Positions 15,229-23,846 of a stretch of DNA of 64,000 nt are shown in pieces. The translations under genes were made by a program, and so were the position numbers. This DNA comes from Diaphorobacter limosus (lineage in GTDB: Bacteria > Pseudomonadota > Gammaproteobacteria > Burkholderiales > Burkholderiaceae_C). The DNA is taken from the NCBI RefSeq assembly GCF_033100095.1, contig NZ_CP136921.1, positions 3,251,001 through 3,315,000 on the forward strand. The letters run 5' to 3'. The notes beneath the pieces are model-generated. The model was not told the DNA's origin. It searched no databases and worked only from the letters and a program-made list of their open reading frames with translations. Within the stretch, counting starts at the first letter, position 1. Every line of letters begins with the position of its first letter.

Positions 15229-15269
15229 AATAGCTGCCAGCGCTTGATACACAAGCGCTGGCAGCTATT
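15229..15269. terminator. Palindromic family B repeat, probable terminator of the LysM gene
   Basis: A perfect 18-bp inverted repeat (AATAGCTGCCAGCGCTTG at 15229-15246 and its complement at 15252-15269) with a five-base loop. On the minus strand the stem is followed by GTTTTT, so it can terminate the gene ending at 15287. Related, less perfect copies lie at about 6118, 12920, 61878, 62281 and 63499. Confidence 0.8.
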
Positions 15270-15286
15270 TTGATGCGGAATGAAGC

Positions 15287-15775
15287 TTAGCGCGCCAATG
15301 CCGGAATGCGCAGCTTCTGGCCCGGGTAGATCTTGTCCGGGTGGCTCAGCATGGGCTTGTTGGCCTCGAAGATCACCGGGTATTTGTTGGCGTCGCCATA
15401 GAACTTCTTGGCAATCGCGCTCAGCGTGTCGCCGCGCACCACGTCGTGGTACTGGGCCTCGGGCTCGGGGTTGGTGACCGACATCTGGTTGTCCACGCTG
15501 GTCACGCTGGCCACGTTGCCGCAGCACAGGGTCACCTTCTCCTTGACGGCCTGTGTGGGGGCCACGCCAGCCACCGTGACCTTGCCCTCGGCGCCGTCGA
15601 ACGTGACCTGCACATCGCTCACGCCCAGGTTCTGCGCGGCGATGTAGTTGCCAATGGCCTTGCCGGCCTGGGCGTTGAGCTCGGCCGGCGTGGGCGCCGT
15701 GGGGCTGGCTGCATGCGCGTCCTTGCCGCCAAACAGCTTTTCACCGGCTTCCTTGATGAATGTGAACAGGCCCAT
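15287..15775 (-). CDS. BON and LysM domain protein (Kbp/YgaU-like)
   Basis: A 162-residue protein like E. coli Kbp (YgaU), a potassium-binding BON-LysM protein. The N-terminal MGLFTFIKEAGEKLF is typical and lacks a signal peptide. A BON domain covers about residues 35-105 (VTFDGAEGKVTVAGVAP). A LysM domain covers about 108-160 (YHDVVRGDTLSAIAKKFYG, then IYPGQKLRIP). It stands alone on the minus strand with a terminator hairpin behind it. Potassium binding here is by homology only. Confidence 0.9.
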   Translation of the reverse strand: MGLFTFIKEAGEKLFGGKDAHAASPTAPTPAELNAQAGKAIGNYIAAQNLGVSDVQVTFDGAEGKVTVAGVAPTQAVKEKVTLCCGNVASVTSVDNQMSVTNPEPEAQYHDVVRGDTLSAIAKKFYGDANKYPVIFEANKPMLSHPDKIYPGQKLRIPALAR

Positions 15776-15915
15776 GTTTCTCTCCTATTGGTTGCAATCA
15801 AATCAAGACGGATGAATGTAACGGCAGATGGGCGTATAAACCGCGCTTTGACAATTCTTCGCATTCCGCTGCCTGCAGCGCCGTGCGCCGCAAAACTTTT
15901 GGATAATCGCGCCCC

Positions 15916-16692
15916 ATGACATTTCTGGCCATCGACGTGGGCAATTCCCGCCTGAAATGGGCGCTGTACGCGGCGGCGCGGCCCGGCGCCGCGCTGCTCG
16001 CCCATGGCGTGGAGTTTCTCGACCACATCGAGCGCCTGGCCGACGGCCAGTGGGCCGATCTGCCCGCGCCCACGCACATGCTCGGCTGCGTGGTGGCGGG
16101 TGACGCCGTCAAGCGCCGCGTGGCCGAGCAGATGGACCTGTGGGACGTGCCCGCGCGCTGGGTCGTGCCCTCGGCCGAGGAGGCCGGCGTGGTCAACGGC
16201 TACGACCACCCCTCGCGCCTGGGCGCCGATCGCTGGGTGGCCATGATTGGCGCGCGCCACCATCTGCTGGCCCAGGGCCCGGCGCGTCCGCTGGTGCTGG
16301 CCATGGTGGGCACGGCGGTGACGGTGGAGGCGCTGGACGCCGAGGGCCGCTTTCTGGGCGGCCTGATCCTGCCCGGCCACGGCATCATGCTGCGTGCGCT
16401 GGAGACCGGCACCGCCGGCCTGCATGTGCCCACCGGCGAGGTGCGGCCGTTTCCCACCAACACCAGCGACGCGCTCACCAGCGGCGGCACCTACGCCATC
16501 GCCGGCGCCGTGGAGCGCCTGTACCAGCACCTGCGCCAGCATTGCGGCCAGGAGCCCCTGTGCCTGATGACCGGCGGCGCCGGCTGGAAGATGGCGCCCA
16601 GCATGGCGCGCCCCTTCGAGCTGGTGGAAAACCTGATCTTCGACGGCCTGCTGGAGATCGGCGCGCGCCGCTTTGCGCCGGCCGCAGCCTGA
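15916..16692 (+). CDS. coaX: Type III pantothenate kinase
   Basis: First step of coenzyme A synthesis, phosphorylating pantothenate; cytoplasmic. The 258 residues include the ATP-binding start [35 protein letters not shown] and [11 protein letters not shown]. The conserved [15 protein letters not shown] and [13 protein letters not shown] and a late LMTGGAGW also fit. The family's Asp after GTAxTx is Glu here. The ATG directly follows a short promoter-sized gap from the divergent LysM gene. Confidence 0.94.
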   Translation: MTFLAIDVGNSRLKWALYAAARPGAALLAHGVEFLDHIERLADGQWADLPAPTHMLGCVVAGDAVKRRVAEQMDLWDVPARWVVPSAEEAGVVNGYDHPSRLGADRWVAMIGARHHLLAQGPARPLVLAMVGTAVTVEALDAEGRFLGGLILPGHGIMLRALETGTAGLHVPTGEVRPFPTNTSDALTSGGTYAIAGAVERLYQHLRQHCGQEPLCLMTGGAGWKMAPSMARPFELVENLIFDGLLEIGARRFAPAAA

Positions 16693-16693
16693 G

Positions 16694-17386
16694 CTATTCC
16701 CCGTCGTCCAGGGCTGGGGCAGGGTGCGCCGCCGCGCCATAGGCCCCCGCCAGCCGCGCCAGATGCGCGCATTGCGCCGGCTCCAGGTAGGGCAGCAGCA
16801 AGCCCAGCGCATGGCGCGCGCCGCCCAGCAGCGCGGCCTGGGCGCCTTCGGGCTCCAGCGCGCGGCGCGGGTCGTGCACATATTCAAAGCTCAGCCAGTA
16901 GGTGGCCACCAGCACCATGCAGTTGGCCGTGGTCTGCGCCGCGCCGTCCGGTGGCAGGCGCAGCGCGCCGCTGCGGCCCAGGGCGGCCAGCAGCGCGTGC
17001 ATGGCCTGGGTCTTGGCGCGCAGCAGGGCCGGGAACTGCGTCTCCAGCTGGCGGTTGCGCGACAGCAGGTTGTTCAGGTCGCGGTACAGAAAGCGGTATT
17101 GCCAGACCAGCTCGAACAGGCGGTGCGTGAAGAACCAGGCGTCCTCCACATCGGCCACGTCGCCACCGGCCTGCAAGAGCTCGCCCAGCGCCTGTTCGTA
17201 CTGCGCGAACAGCGCGTTGACGATCTCGTCCTTGGCGCGGTAGTGGTAGTACAGGTTGCCCGAGCTGATGCCCAGGTCGGCGGCAATGGCGGCGGTGGAG
17301 ACATGGGGCTCGCCAAAGCGGTTGAACAGCGCCAGGCTGGCTTCGAGGATGCGCTCTGCCGTGCGGCGTGGGGCTTTGCGGGCCAT
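16694..17386 (-). CDS. TetR/AcrR-family transcriptional regulator
   Basis: A 230-residue repressor with an N-terminal TetR helix-turn-helix (RILEASLALFNRFG, STAAIAADLGISSGNLYYHY, KDEIVNALF). The C-terminal ligand domain carries a DUF6-like block (YRDLNNLLSRNRQLETQF) seen in regulators near phasin or fatty-acid genes. It is convergent with coaX, one base between stops. The next gene upstream on the same strand is a phasin, so it may control polyhydroxyalkanoate or lipid genes; this is inference. Confidence 0.9.
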   Translation of the reverse strand: MARKAPRRTAERILEASLALFNRFGEPHVSTAAIAADLGISSGNLYYHYRAKDEIVNALFAQYEQALGELLQAGGDVADVEDAWFFTHRLFELVWQYRFLYRDLNNLLSRNRQLETQFPALLRAKTQAMHALLAALGRSGALRLPPDGAAQTTANCMVLVATYWLSFEYVHDPRRALEPEGAQAALLGGARHALGLLLPYLEPAQCAHLARLAGAYGAAAHPAPALDDGE

Positions 17387-17480
17387 GGCCGTCCTCCGAT
17401 GGTCGTGGAGACCATGGCACTGTACGCCGCAAGTGGGTCAAATCGGTGTCAGCCTGCAGCCCGTTGCGGGCGCGTGGCCG

Positions 17481-17924
17481 TCAATCCCCGGGCTTTTTGT
17501 CGTGCCGCCCGGCCAGGGCGTCATCCAGCGCCTCTTCCAGCGCCGCCACGCGCTCGCGCAGCGCCTGTACTTCCTGCGCCGTGGGCACGCCCAGGCGCTG
17601 CAGAGCCTTGGCGACGCGCTCCTCGAAGATGCCCTCCAGCCTGTCCCACTGGCCGGCCGCGCGCTCGCCCAGGCCCGATGCCAGGTGGCCCATGCGCTGG
17701 GCGGCCTCGCTCAGCTGCTCGCCGGCGGCGTCCTGGGTCTTGCGCTGCAGCGCCTGGCCCTCGCGCACCAGGGCCTCGAAGACCTTGCCGCCCTCCTGCT
17801 GCGCCTTGGCAAACGCGCCCAGCCCGGCCAGCCAGACCTGCTGCGCCGACTCGCGCGCCATGCGCGGCAGGTCATGGGCGGGGTTGGGGTTGGAGGTGTC
17901 GTCGTCTTCAGGTGCGCGGGCCAT
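17481..17924 (-). CDS. Phasin-family (PHA granule-associated) protein
   Basis: A 147-residue amphipathic helical protein of the PhaI/phasin type. It has VWLAGLGAFAKAQQEGGKVF, then long helices with VREGQALQRKTQD, and a C-terminal coiled coil (LRERVAALEEALDDAL). Phasins coat polyhydroxybutyrate granules. The ATG at 17924 has AAGGAAG just upstream and was preferred to 17972. It sits 94 bases upstream of the TetR gene on the same strand and is divergent from rfbB. Confidence 0.85.
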   Translation of the reverse strand: MARAPEDDDTSNPNPAHDLPRMARESAQQVWLAGLGAFAKAQQEGGKVFEALVREGQALQRKTQDAAGEQLSEAAQRMGHLASGLGERAAGQWDRLEGIFEERVAKALQRLGVPTAQEVQALRERVAALEEALDDALAGRHDKKPGD

Positions 17925-18092
17925 GCTGCTTCCTTGGTGTGATGCGGCCATTGTGGATAACTGCCGCGGCATGGGTATAGGCAGATGGCCCTAATCCATA
18001 CATGACGGCTGGTTACGTCAGTCAACGGGTCAATGGGATAATCCCTGGCTTTGCCCCTGCGGCGCTTACCTTTTGCGCGAGAGATTTTCCCC

Positions 18093-19148
18093 ATGATCCT
18101 GGTCACCGGCGGCGCCGGCTTCATTGGCGCCAACTTCGTACTCGACTGGCTTGGCGGCTGTGACGAGCCCGTGCTCAACCTGGATAAGCTGACCTACGCC
18201 GGCAACCTGCACAACCTGACCAGCCTGGAAGGCGACGCGCGCCATGTCTTCGTGCAGGGCGACATCGGCGACCGGGCCCTGGTGGAAAGCCTGCTGGCCC
18301 GCCACCAGCCGCGCGCCATTGTCAACTTTGCCGCCGAAAGCCATGTGGACCGCTCCATCCACGGCCCCGAGGACTTCATCCAGACCAACGTGGTCGGCAC
18401 CTTCAGGCTTTTGGAGGCTGTAAGGCACTACTGGAAAGCGCTGCCAGCTACAGAAAAAGAAGCGTTTCGCTTTCTGCATGTGAGCACCGACGAGGTCTAC
18501 GGCAGCCTGGCCCCCAGCGCCCCGGCCTTCACCGAAGAACACAACTACGAGCCCAACAGCCCGTACAGCGCCAGCAAGGCCGCCAGCGACCACCTGGTGC
18601 GCGCCTGGCACCACACCTACGGCCTGCCGGTGCTCACGACGAATTGCAGCAACAACTATGGCCCGCTGCACTTCCCGGAAAAGCTCATCCCGCTGATGAT
18701 CGTCAACGCCCTGGCAGGCAAAAACCTGCCCGTCTACGGCGACGGCATGCAGGTGCGCGACTGGCTCTACGTGCGCGACCACTGCAGCGCCATCCGCCGC
18801 GTACTGGAGGCCGGCAAGGTGGGCGAGACCTACAACGTCGGCGGCTGGAACGAAAAGCCTAACATCGAGATCGTGAAAACCGTCTGCGCCCTGCTCGACG
18901 AACTGCGCCCGCGCGCCGATGGCCAGAGCTATAGCGCGCAGATCAGCTACGTGACAGACCGCCCCGGCCACGACCGCCGCTACGCCATAGACGCGCGCAA
19001 GCTCGAGCGCGAATTGGCCTGGAAGCCCGCCGAGACCTTCGACACCGGCATCCGCAAGACCGTTGAGTGGTACCTGGCCAACCCGGACTGGGTGGCCCAG
19101 GTGCAAAGCGGCGCCTACCGCGAATGGGTGGCCAAGCAGTACGCTTAA
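18093..19148 (+). CDS. rfbB: dTDP-glucose 4,6-dehydratase
   Basis: Second step of dTDP-L-rhamnose synthesis, an extended SDR enzyme of 351 residues. It has the NAD motif [25 protein letters not shown], the catalytic [15 protein letters not shown] (Tyr-x3-Lys) and a [13 protein letters not shown] end. The ATG at 18093 begins the Rossmann fold; the longer open frame has no match. A segment at about 18405-18465 (encoding [15 protein letters not shown]) resembles a dispersed repeat at the DNA level. First gene of the rhamnose run. Confidence 0.97.
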   Translation: MILVTGGAGFIGANFVLDWLGGCDEPVLNLDKLTYAGNLHNLTSLEGDARHVFVQGDIGDRALVESLLARHQPRAIVNFAAESHVDRSIHGPEDFIQTNVVGTFRLLEAVRHYWKALPATEKEAFRFLHVSTDEVYGSLAPSAPAFTEEHNYEPNSPYSASKAASDHLVRAWHHTYGLPVLTTNCSNNYGPLHFPEKLIPLMIVNALAGKNLPVYGDGMQVRDWLYVRDHCSAIRRVLEAGKVGETYNVGGWNEKPNIEIVKTVCALLDELRPRADGQSYSAQISYVTDRPGHDRRYAIDARKLERELAWKPAETFDTGIRKTVEWYLANPDWVAQVQSGAYREWVAKQYA

Positions 19149-19151
19149 TCT

Positions 19152-19227
19152 GGTAAGTCGTGAATGGTGAGTGGTAAATGGTGAAAACCAGCGCGCCACT
19201 TACCATTTACCACTCACTACTTACCAT
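19152..19227. repeat. Inverted repeat of GTGAGTGGTAAATGGT units (family C)
   Basis: Fills the rfbB-rfbD gap. A perfect 16-bp inverted repeat (19167-19182 with 19202-19217) lies inside longer, imperfect arms built from TGGTAAGT / TGGTGAGT-like heptamers. A related direct array stands at 49600-49638. A structural or mRNA role is possible. Confidence 0.85.
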
Positions 19228-19235
19228 CTGCCCCC

Positions 19236-20126
19236 ATGAACATCCTGCTCTTTGGCAAGAACGGCCAGCTCGGCTGGGAGCTGCAGCGCAGCCTGTCCGT
19301 GCTGGGCCAGGTGACCGCGCTGAGCCATGACAGCACCCAGCTGTGCGGCGACTTTGCCCAGCCCGATGCCGTGGCCGACACCGTGCGCGCCCTGTGTCCC
19401 GACGTCATCGTCAACGCCGCAGCACATACCGCCGTAGACAAGGCCGAGAGCGAGCCCGCGCGCGCGCGCCTGCTCAACGCCACCACCCCCGGCGTGCTGG
19501 CCGAGGAGGCCGCGCGCCTGGGCGCCTGGCTGGTGCACTACAGCACCGACTATGTGTTTGACGGCAGCGGCGACCGGCCCTGGACCGAGGACGACGCCAC
19601 CGGTCCGCTCTCGGTCTACGGCGCCACCAAGCTGGAGGGTGAGCAGCTCATCCAGCAAGCGGGCTGCCAGCACCTGATATTGCGCACCAGCTGGGTCTAC
19701 GCCGCGCGCGGCGGCAACTTCGCCAAGACCATGCTGCGCCTGGCCCAGGAGCGTGAACATCTCACGGTGATCAACGACCAATGGGGCGCGCCCACCGGCG
19801 CCGATCTGCTGGCCGACGTCACGGCCCACGCCCTGCGCCAGCTGCAGGCACGCCCGCAGGACGGCGGCCTGTACCACTGCGCCGCCGCCGGCGAGACCAC
19901 CTGGCATTCCTATGCAAAATACGTCATAGACCAAGCCAGTCAAGCGCAAAAAGCTATACAAATAAGAGCAAAAAAGATCAGCCCCGTGCCTACCAGTGCC
20001 TTTCCCACCCCCGCCTGGCGCCCGCTCAACTCGCGCCTGAACACATCCAGACTGCAAGCCACCTTCGGCCTGACCCTGCCGCCCTGGCAGCAGGGCGTGG
20101 CGCGCATGCTGACTGAAATTTTGTGA
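19236..20126 (+). CDS. rfbD: dTDP-4-dehydrorhamnose reductase
   Basis: Last step of dTDP-L-rhamnose synthesis, 296 residues. The SDR start is ILLFGKNGQLGWELQRSL. It also has NAAAHTAVDKAE, YSTDYVFDGSGDRPW, the catalytic YGATKLEGE and LRTSWVYAARGGNF, and a PTPAWRPLNSRLNT end. Between residues about 230 and 250 an AT-rich stretch (19931-19980, encoding QASQAQKAIQIRAKK) differs from its neighbours and looks like an in-frame repeat insertion. Confidence 0.96.
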   Translation: MNILLFGKNGQLGWELQRSLSVLGQVTALSHDSTQLCGDFAQPDAVADTVRALCPDVIVNAAAHTAVDKAESEPARARLLNATTPGVLAEEAARLGAWLVHYSTDYVFDGSGDRPWTEDDATGPLSVYGATKLEGEQLIQQAGCQHLILRTSWVYAARGGNFAKTMLRLAQEREHLTVINDQWGAPTGADLLADVTAHALRQLQARPQDGGLYHCAAAGETTWHSYAKYVIDQASQAQKAIQIRAKKISPVPTSAFPTPAWRPLNSRLNTSRLQATFGLTLPPWQQGVARMLTEIL

Positions 20127-20157
20127 GCTGCATGAAGTGCCGCGCATCCCTGACATT

Positions 20158-20274
20158 CCACCTTCTTCCCCTCTGGGGGAGGGCAGGGGTGGGGGCCAGC
20201 GACCTTCAATCCGATGGCCGGCAAGCTGCCGGCGCTCCAGCCCCCATTCCCACCTTCCCCCAGAGGGGGAAGGC
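20158..20274. repeat. REP/BIME-like element, family A, diverged
   Basis: TTCCCCTCTGGGGGAGGGCAGGGGTGGG-type arm, a middle, and the mirrored arm CCCACCTTCCCCCAGAGGGGGAAGG, between rfbD and rfbA. It is more diverged than the other copies but has the same plan. Confidence 0.75.
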
Positions 20275-20294
20275 GTAATACCGACCACCAAGCC

Positions 20295-21191
20295 ATGACC
20301 ACCACCGCAACGTCCCGAAAAGGCATCATCCTCGCCGGCGGCTCCGGCACGCGCCTGCACCCGGCCACGCTGGCCATCAGCAAGCAACTGCTGCCGGTGT
20401 ACGACAAGCCCATGATCTACTACCCGCTGTCCACCCTGATGCTGGCGGGCATACGCGAGATTCTCATCATCAGCACGCCGCAGGACACGCCGCGCTTCGA
20501 GCAGCTGCTGGGCGACGGCAGCCAGTGGGGATTGAACCTGCAGTACGCCGTGCAGCCCAGCCCCGACGGCCTGGCCCAGGCCTTCCTGATTGGAGAGCAG
20601 TTCCTGGCGGGCGCCCCCAGCGCCCTGGTGCTGGGCGACAACATCTTCTACGGCCACGACTTCCACGAGCTGCTGGCCAACGCCATGGGCCGTGATGCCG
20701 GCGCCAGCGTCTTTGCCTACCACGTGCAAGACCCCGAGCGCTACGGCGTGGCCGAGTTCGACGTCACCGGCAGGGTGCTGTCGCTGGAAGAAAAGCCCAA
20801 GACGCCCAAGAGCAACTACGCCGTCACCGGCCTGTACTTCTACGACGCCCAGGTGGTCGATCTGGCCAAAAGCCTCCAACCCAGTCCGCGCGGCGAGCTG
20901 GAGATCACCGACCTGAACCGCCTGTACCTGGAGCAGGGGCAACTCAACGTCGAAATTATGGGCCGCGGCTACGCCTGGCTGGACACCGGCACGCACGAGA
21001 GCCTGTTGGAAGCGGGCCAGTTCATCGCCACGCTGGAGCACCGCCAGGGCCTGAAGATCGCCTGCCCCGAAGAAATCGCCTGGCGCCATGGCTGGATAGA
21101 CGCCGCCCGGCTGGAACAACTGGCCCAGCCCCTGGCCAAGAACGGCTACGGCCAGTACCTGCAGCGCCTCTTGAGAGAAAAGGTCTACTGA
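20295..21191 (+). CDS. rfbA: Glucose-1-phosphate thymidylyltransferase
   Basis: First step of dTDP-L-rhamnose synthesis, 298 residues. The nucleotidyl motif is [14 protein letters not shown], followed by [51 protein letters not shown] and [17 protein letters not shown]. The ATG at 20295 follows a REP-like element. Its last base pairs into the rfbC start (TGATG), so rfbA and rfbC are coupled. Confidence 0.97.
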   Translation: MTTTATSRKGIILAGGSGTRLHPATLAISKQLLPVYDKPMIYYPLSTLMLAGIREILIISTPQDTPRFEQLLGDGSQWGLNLQYAVQPSPDGLAQAFLIGEQFLAGAPSALVLGDNIFYGHDFHELLANAMGRDAGASVFAYHVQDPERYGVAEFDVTGRVLSLEEKPKTPKSNYAVTGLYFYDAQVVDLAKSLQPSPRGELEITDLNRLYLEQGQLNVEIMGRGYAWLDTGTHESLLEAGQFIATLEHRQGLKIACPEEIAWRHGWIDAARLEQLAQPLAKNGYGQYLQRLLREKVY

Positions 21192-21736
21192 TGAAGGCCA
21201 CCCGCCTGACCATCCCCGACGTCGTGCTGATCGAGCCCAAGGTCTTCGGCGACGCGCGCGGCTTCTTCTTCGAGAGCTTCAACCAGAAGGCCTTCAACGA
21301 GGCCACCGGTACCAGCCACCAGTTTGTGCAGGACAACCACAGCCGCTCGGCCAAGGGCGTGCTGCGCGGCCTGCACTACCAGGTCGAGCAGCCCCAGGGC
21401 AAGCTGGTGCGCGTGGCGCGCGGCCGCGTCTGGGACGTGGCGGTGGATATCCGCCAGGGCTCGCCCACCTTCGGCCAATGGGTGGGCACCGAGCTGTCCG
21501 AGGACAACCAGCACCAGCTGTGGGTGCCGCCCGGTTTCGCCCATGGTTTCGTGGTGCTCAGCGACAGCGCCGACTTCCTCTACAAGACCACCGACTACTA
21601 CGCGCCGCAGCACGAGCGCTGCATTGCCTGGAACGACCCGCGGCTGGCGATTGCCTGGCCGTATGCGGGCGAGCCGCAGCTGTCGGCCAAGGATCAGGCG
21701 GGCAAGTCCCTGGCAGAGGCGCAGCTTTGTCCCTGA
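21191..21736 (+). CDS. rfbC: dTDP-4-dehydrorhamnose 3,5-epimerase
   Basis: Third step of the pathway, a cupin-fold epimerase of 181 residues. It has FGDARGFFFESFNQKAF, QDNHSRSAKGVLRGLHYQ (catalytic His), VDIRQGSPTFGQWVG, WVPPGFAHGFVVLSD and YKTTDYYAPQHERCI. With rfbB, rfbD and rfbA the full route from glucose-1-phosphate to dTDP-L-rhamnose is present. The following glycosyltransferase overlaps its end. Confidence 0.97.
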   Translation: MKATRLTIPDVVLIEPKVFGDARGFFFESFNQKAFNEATGTSHQFVQDNHSRSAKGVLRGLHYQVEQPQGKLVRVARGRVWDVAVDIRQGSPTFGQWVGTELSEDNQHQLWVPPGFAHGFVVLSDSADFLYKTTDYYAPQHERCIAWNDPRLAIAWPYAGEPQLSAKDQAGKSLAEAQLCP

Positions 21737-22938
21737 ACGTTTCGCTGCCAGCCAACCCCGTGCAGGGCCGGGCGCTGAAGCTGGCGCTGCTGGGCACGCG
21801 CGGCATTCCCGCCGGCTATGGCGGCTTCGAAACCTTCGCGCAGCAACTGGCCGTGCGTCTGGCGCGGCGCGGCCACCAGGTCACCGTGTACGCCGAGGCC
21901 GATAGGGCGGGGCTGCCCGACAGCTGGTACGAGGGCGTGCGCATACGCCACATTCAACGCCCGCGCTGGGGCGCGACCTCGGTCATTGCTTACGACTGCG
22001 GTTGCCTGCGCGATGCGCGCCGCGGTTACGACCTGCTGTACATGCTGGGCTATGGCGCGGCCTGGGCCTGCTGGTGGAACCGCAAAATCCTGGGTCAGAA
22101 AGTCTGGTTGAACGTCGATGGCCTGGAATGGGCGCGCAGCAAATGGGGGCGCGTGGCGCGTGGCTATCTGCGCGCCATGGAGTGGGTGTCCTCCTGGGCG
22201 CCCACGCGGGTGCTGGCCGACGCCCAGGCCATCGCCGACCGCTATCGCGCCCTGTATCCGCGGGGCGTGCCCTGCAGCTTCATCGCCTACGGCGCCGACC
22301 TGCCCGCAGCGCCATCGCAAGCGCTGCCGGATCTTTCACCCTGGGGCCTGCATGCCGGCGAATACGTGCTGGTCGTGGCGCGGCCCGAACCCGAGAACCA
22401 TGTGCTGGAGATCGTGCAGGGCCATGCCCTGTGGGGCGGTGACTGGCCGCTGGTGGTGGTGGGCGACGTGCGCCCCGTCACGCCCTACCAGAGGCGCCTG
22501 CTGGCCCTGGCCGGCGACAGGGTGCGCTTCATCGGCGGGGTGTATGACGCCGACCAGTTGACGGCCCTGCGCCTGGGCGCGGCCTGCCATGTGCATGGCC
22601 ATTCCGTCGGAGGCACCAACCCTTCGCTGCTGGAGGCTCTGGCCTGCGGCAACCTGGTGATCGCCCATGACAACCCCTTCAACCGGGAGGTTGCGCGCGA
22701 CGCGGCCCGGTATTTCCAGACCGACCAGCAGCTCGCCGATGCCCTGGCCCAGGTGCGTGCCTTGGCGCCCGCCGCGCGCGCGGCGCTGGCCGTGCGCGCG
22801 CGCGACATCGTTGCCCGGCACTACGCCTGGGAGCAGATCACCGACCAGTACGAGTCCCTCATGCGCGCCGAATGCGCCGAACACGCCCAATGCACCGGCA
22901 CCGCAGCCGGAGCCGGAGCCGGAGCCGAACAGCCATGA
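21727..22938 (+). CDS. Rhamnosyltransferase-like glycosyltransferase (DUF1972 + GT4)
   Basis: About 403 residues. The N-terminal DUF1972 domain reads LALLGTRGIPAGYGGFETFA, typical of rhamnosyltransferases of the WchF/Cps2T kind. The GT4 C-terminal part has HGHSVGGTNPSLLEALACG. There is no ATG. TTG at 21727, inside the end of rfbC, or GTG at 21760 are the candidate starts. The C-terminus has a short hexanucleotide array (AGCCGG, 22905-22927) giving alternating Gly-Ala. It probably adds rhamnose to a cell-surface glycan. Confidence 0.87.
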   Translation: MSLNVSLPANPVQGRALKLALLGTRGIPAGYGGFETFAQQLAVRLARRGHQVTVYAEADRAGLPDSWYEGVRIRHIQRPRWGATSVIAYDCGCLRDARRGYDLLYMLGYGAAWACWWNRKILGQKVWLNVDGLEWARSKWGRVARGYLRAMEWVSSWAPTRVLADAQAIADRYRALYPRGVPCSFIAYGADLPAAPSQALPDLSPWGLHAGEYVLVVARPEPENHVLEIVQGHALWGGDWPLVVVGDVRPVTPYQRRLLALAGDRVRFIGGVYDADQLTALRLGAACHVHGHSVGGTNPSLLEALACGNLVIAHDNPFNREVARDAARYFQTDQQLADALAQVRALAPAARAALAVRARDIVARHYAWEQITDQYESLMRAECAEHAQCTGTAAGAGAGAEQP

Positions 22939-23846
22939 GCGAGAGCGCTCGCGTCCATGCCGTGGTCGTGTCCTACCGCAGCGACCCCGAGCGCCTGGCC
23001 CGGCAGTTCGAACGCCTGTTGCAGCAGGTGAGCGCCATCGTCTGGGTGGACAACGCGTCCGGGGACGGCCTGCGTACGCTGGATGGCCGCTGGCCTGCCG
23101 AGCGTCTGCACCCTATCTGGCTGGACGACAACCTGGGCATAGGCACTGCACAGAACCGAGGCATGGAGCATGCGCTGGCGCTGGGCGCCACCCATGTGCT
23201 GCTGATGGATGACGACAGCCTGCCGGCGCCCGACATGGTGGCGCAGTTGCTGGCGGCGCTGGCCACCTGCCCCCAGGCCGCCGCCGTGGGCGCCTGCCAT
23301 GTCGATCCGCGGCGCCAGGCCGAGCGCACGCCGTTCAGCATGGTCAGCGGCGCCCGCCTGCGCTGGCTGCCCTGCACCGACGCCAGCCAGGTCTGGGAGG
23401 TGGATCATGTCATCGCCTCCGGCTGCCTGATTCCCGCACCCGCGCTGCGGGCCGTGGGCCGCATGCGCGAAGATTTTTTCATCGACTGGGTGGACACCGA
23501 ATGGTGTCTGCGCGCCCGCGGTCGCGGCTGGCGCATTTACGGCGTGTGCGCGGCCCTGCTCGAGCACACCCTGGGTGACCAGGTGGTGCGCGTTCTGGGG
23601 CGCGAAATCCCCCGTCATGCGCCCTGGCGGCATTACTATCAGGCGCGCAATTTCGTGCTCATGCTGCGCTCCAGCCAGACAGGGCAGGTGTCCACAATCC
23701 ATATGGCCTATCGCCAGCTCAAGCGCTTCCTGGTGTTCTCCACTCTGGTGCCAGGGCGCTGGCAGTACTTCCGGATGTGGCTGCGCGGGCTCTGGCATGG
23801 TTGCCTGGGGCGCTCCGGGCCTCTGGTGCGCCCCGGCGCTAGATGA
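22935..23846 (+). CDS. Family 2 glycosyltransferase (rhamnosyltransferase-like)
   Basis: A 303-residue GT-A fold enzyme. It has VHAVVVSYRSDPERLARQF, WVDNASGDG, NLGIGTAQNRGMEHAL, then LLMDDDSLP (the DxD metal site) and EDFFIDWVDTEWCLRARG. The pattern matches WbbL-like rhamnosyltransferases. The start overlaps the stop of the previous gene, and its own stop overlaps gspE (ATGA), so translation appears coupled through to the secretion operon. Confidence 0.9.
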   Translation: MSESARVHAVVVSYRSDPERLARQFERLLQQVSAIVWVDNASGDGLRTLDGRWPAERLHPIWLDDNLGIGTAQNRGMEHALALGATHVLLMDDDSLPAPDMVAQLLAALATCPQAAAVGACHVDPRRQAERTPFSMVSGARLRWLPCTDASQVWEVDHVIASGCLIPAPALRAVGRMREDFFIDWVDTEWCLRARGRGWRIYGVCAALLEHTLGDQVVRVLGREIPRHAPWRHYYQARNFVLMLRSSQTGQVSTIHMAYRQLKRFLVFSTLVPGRWQYFRMWLRGLWHGCLGRSGPLVRPGAR

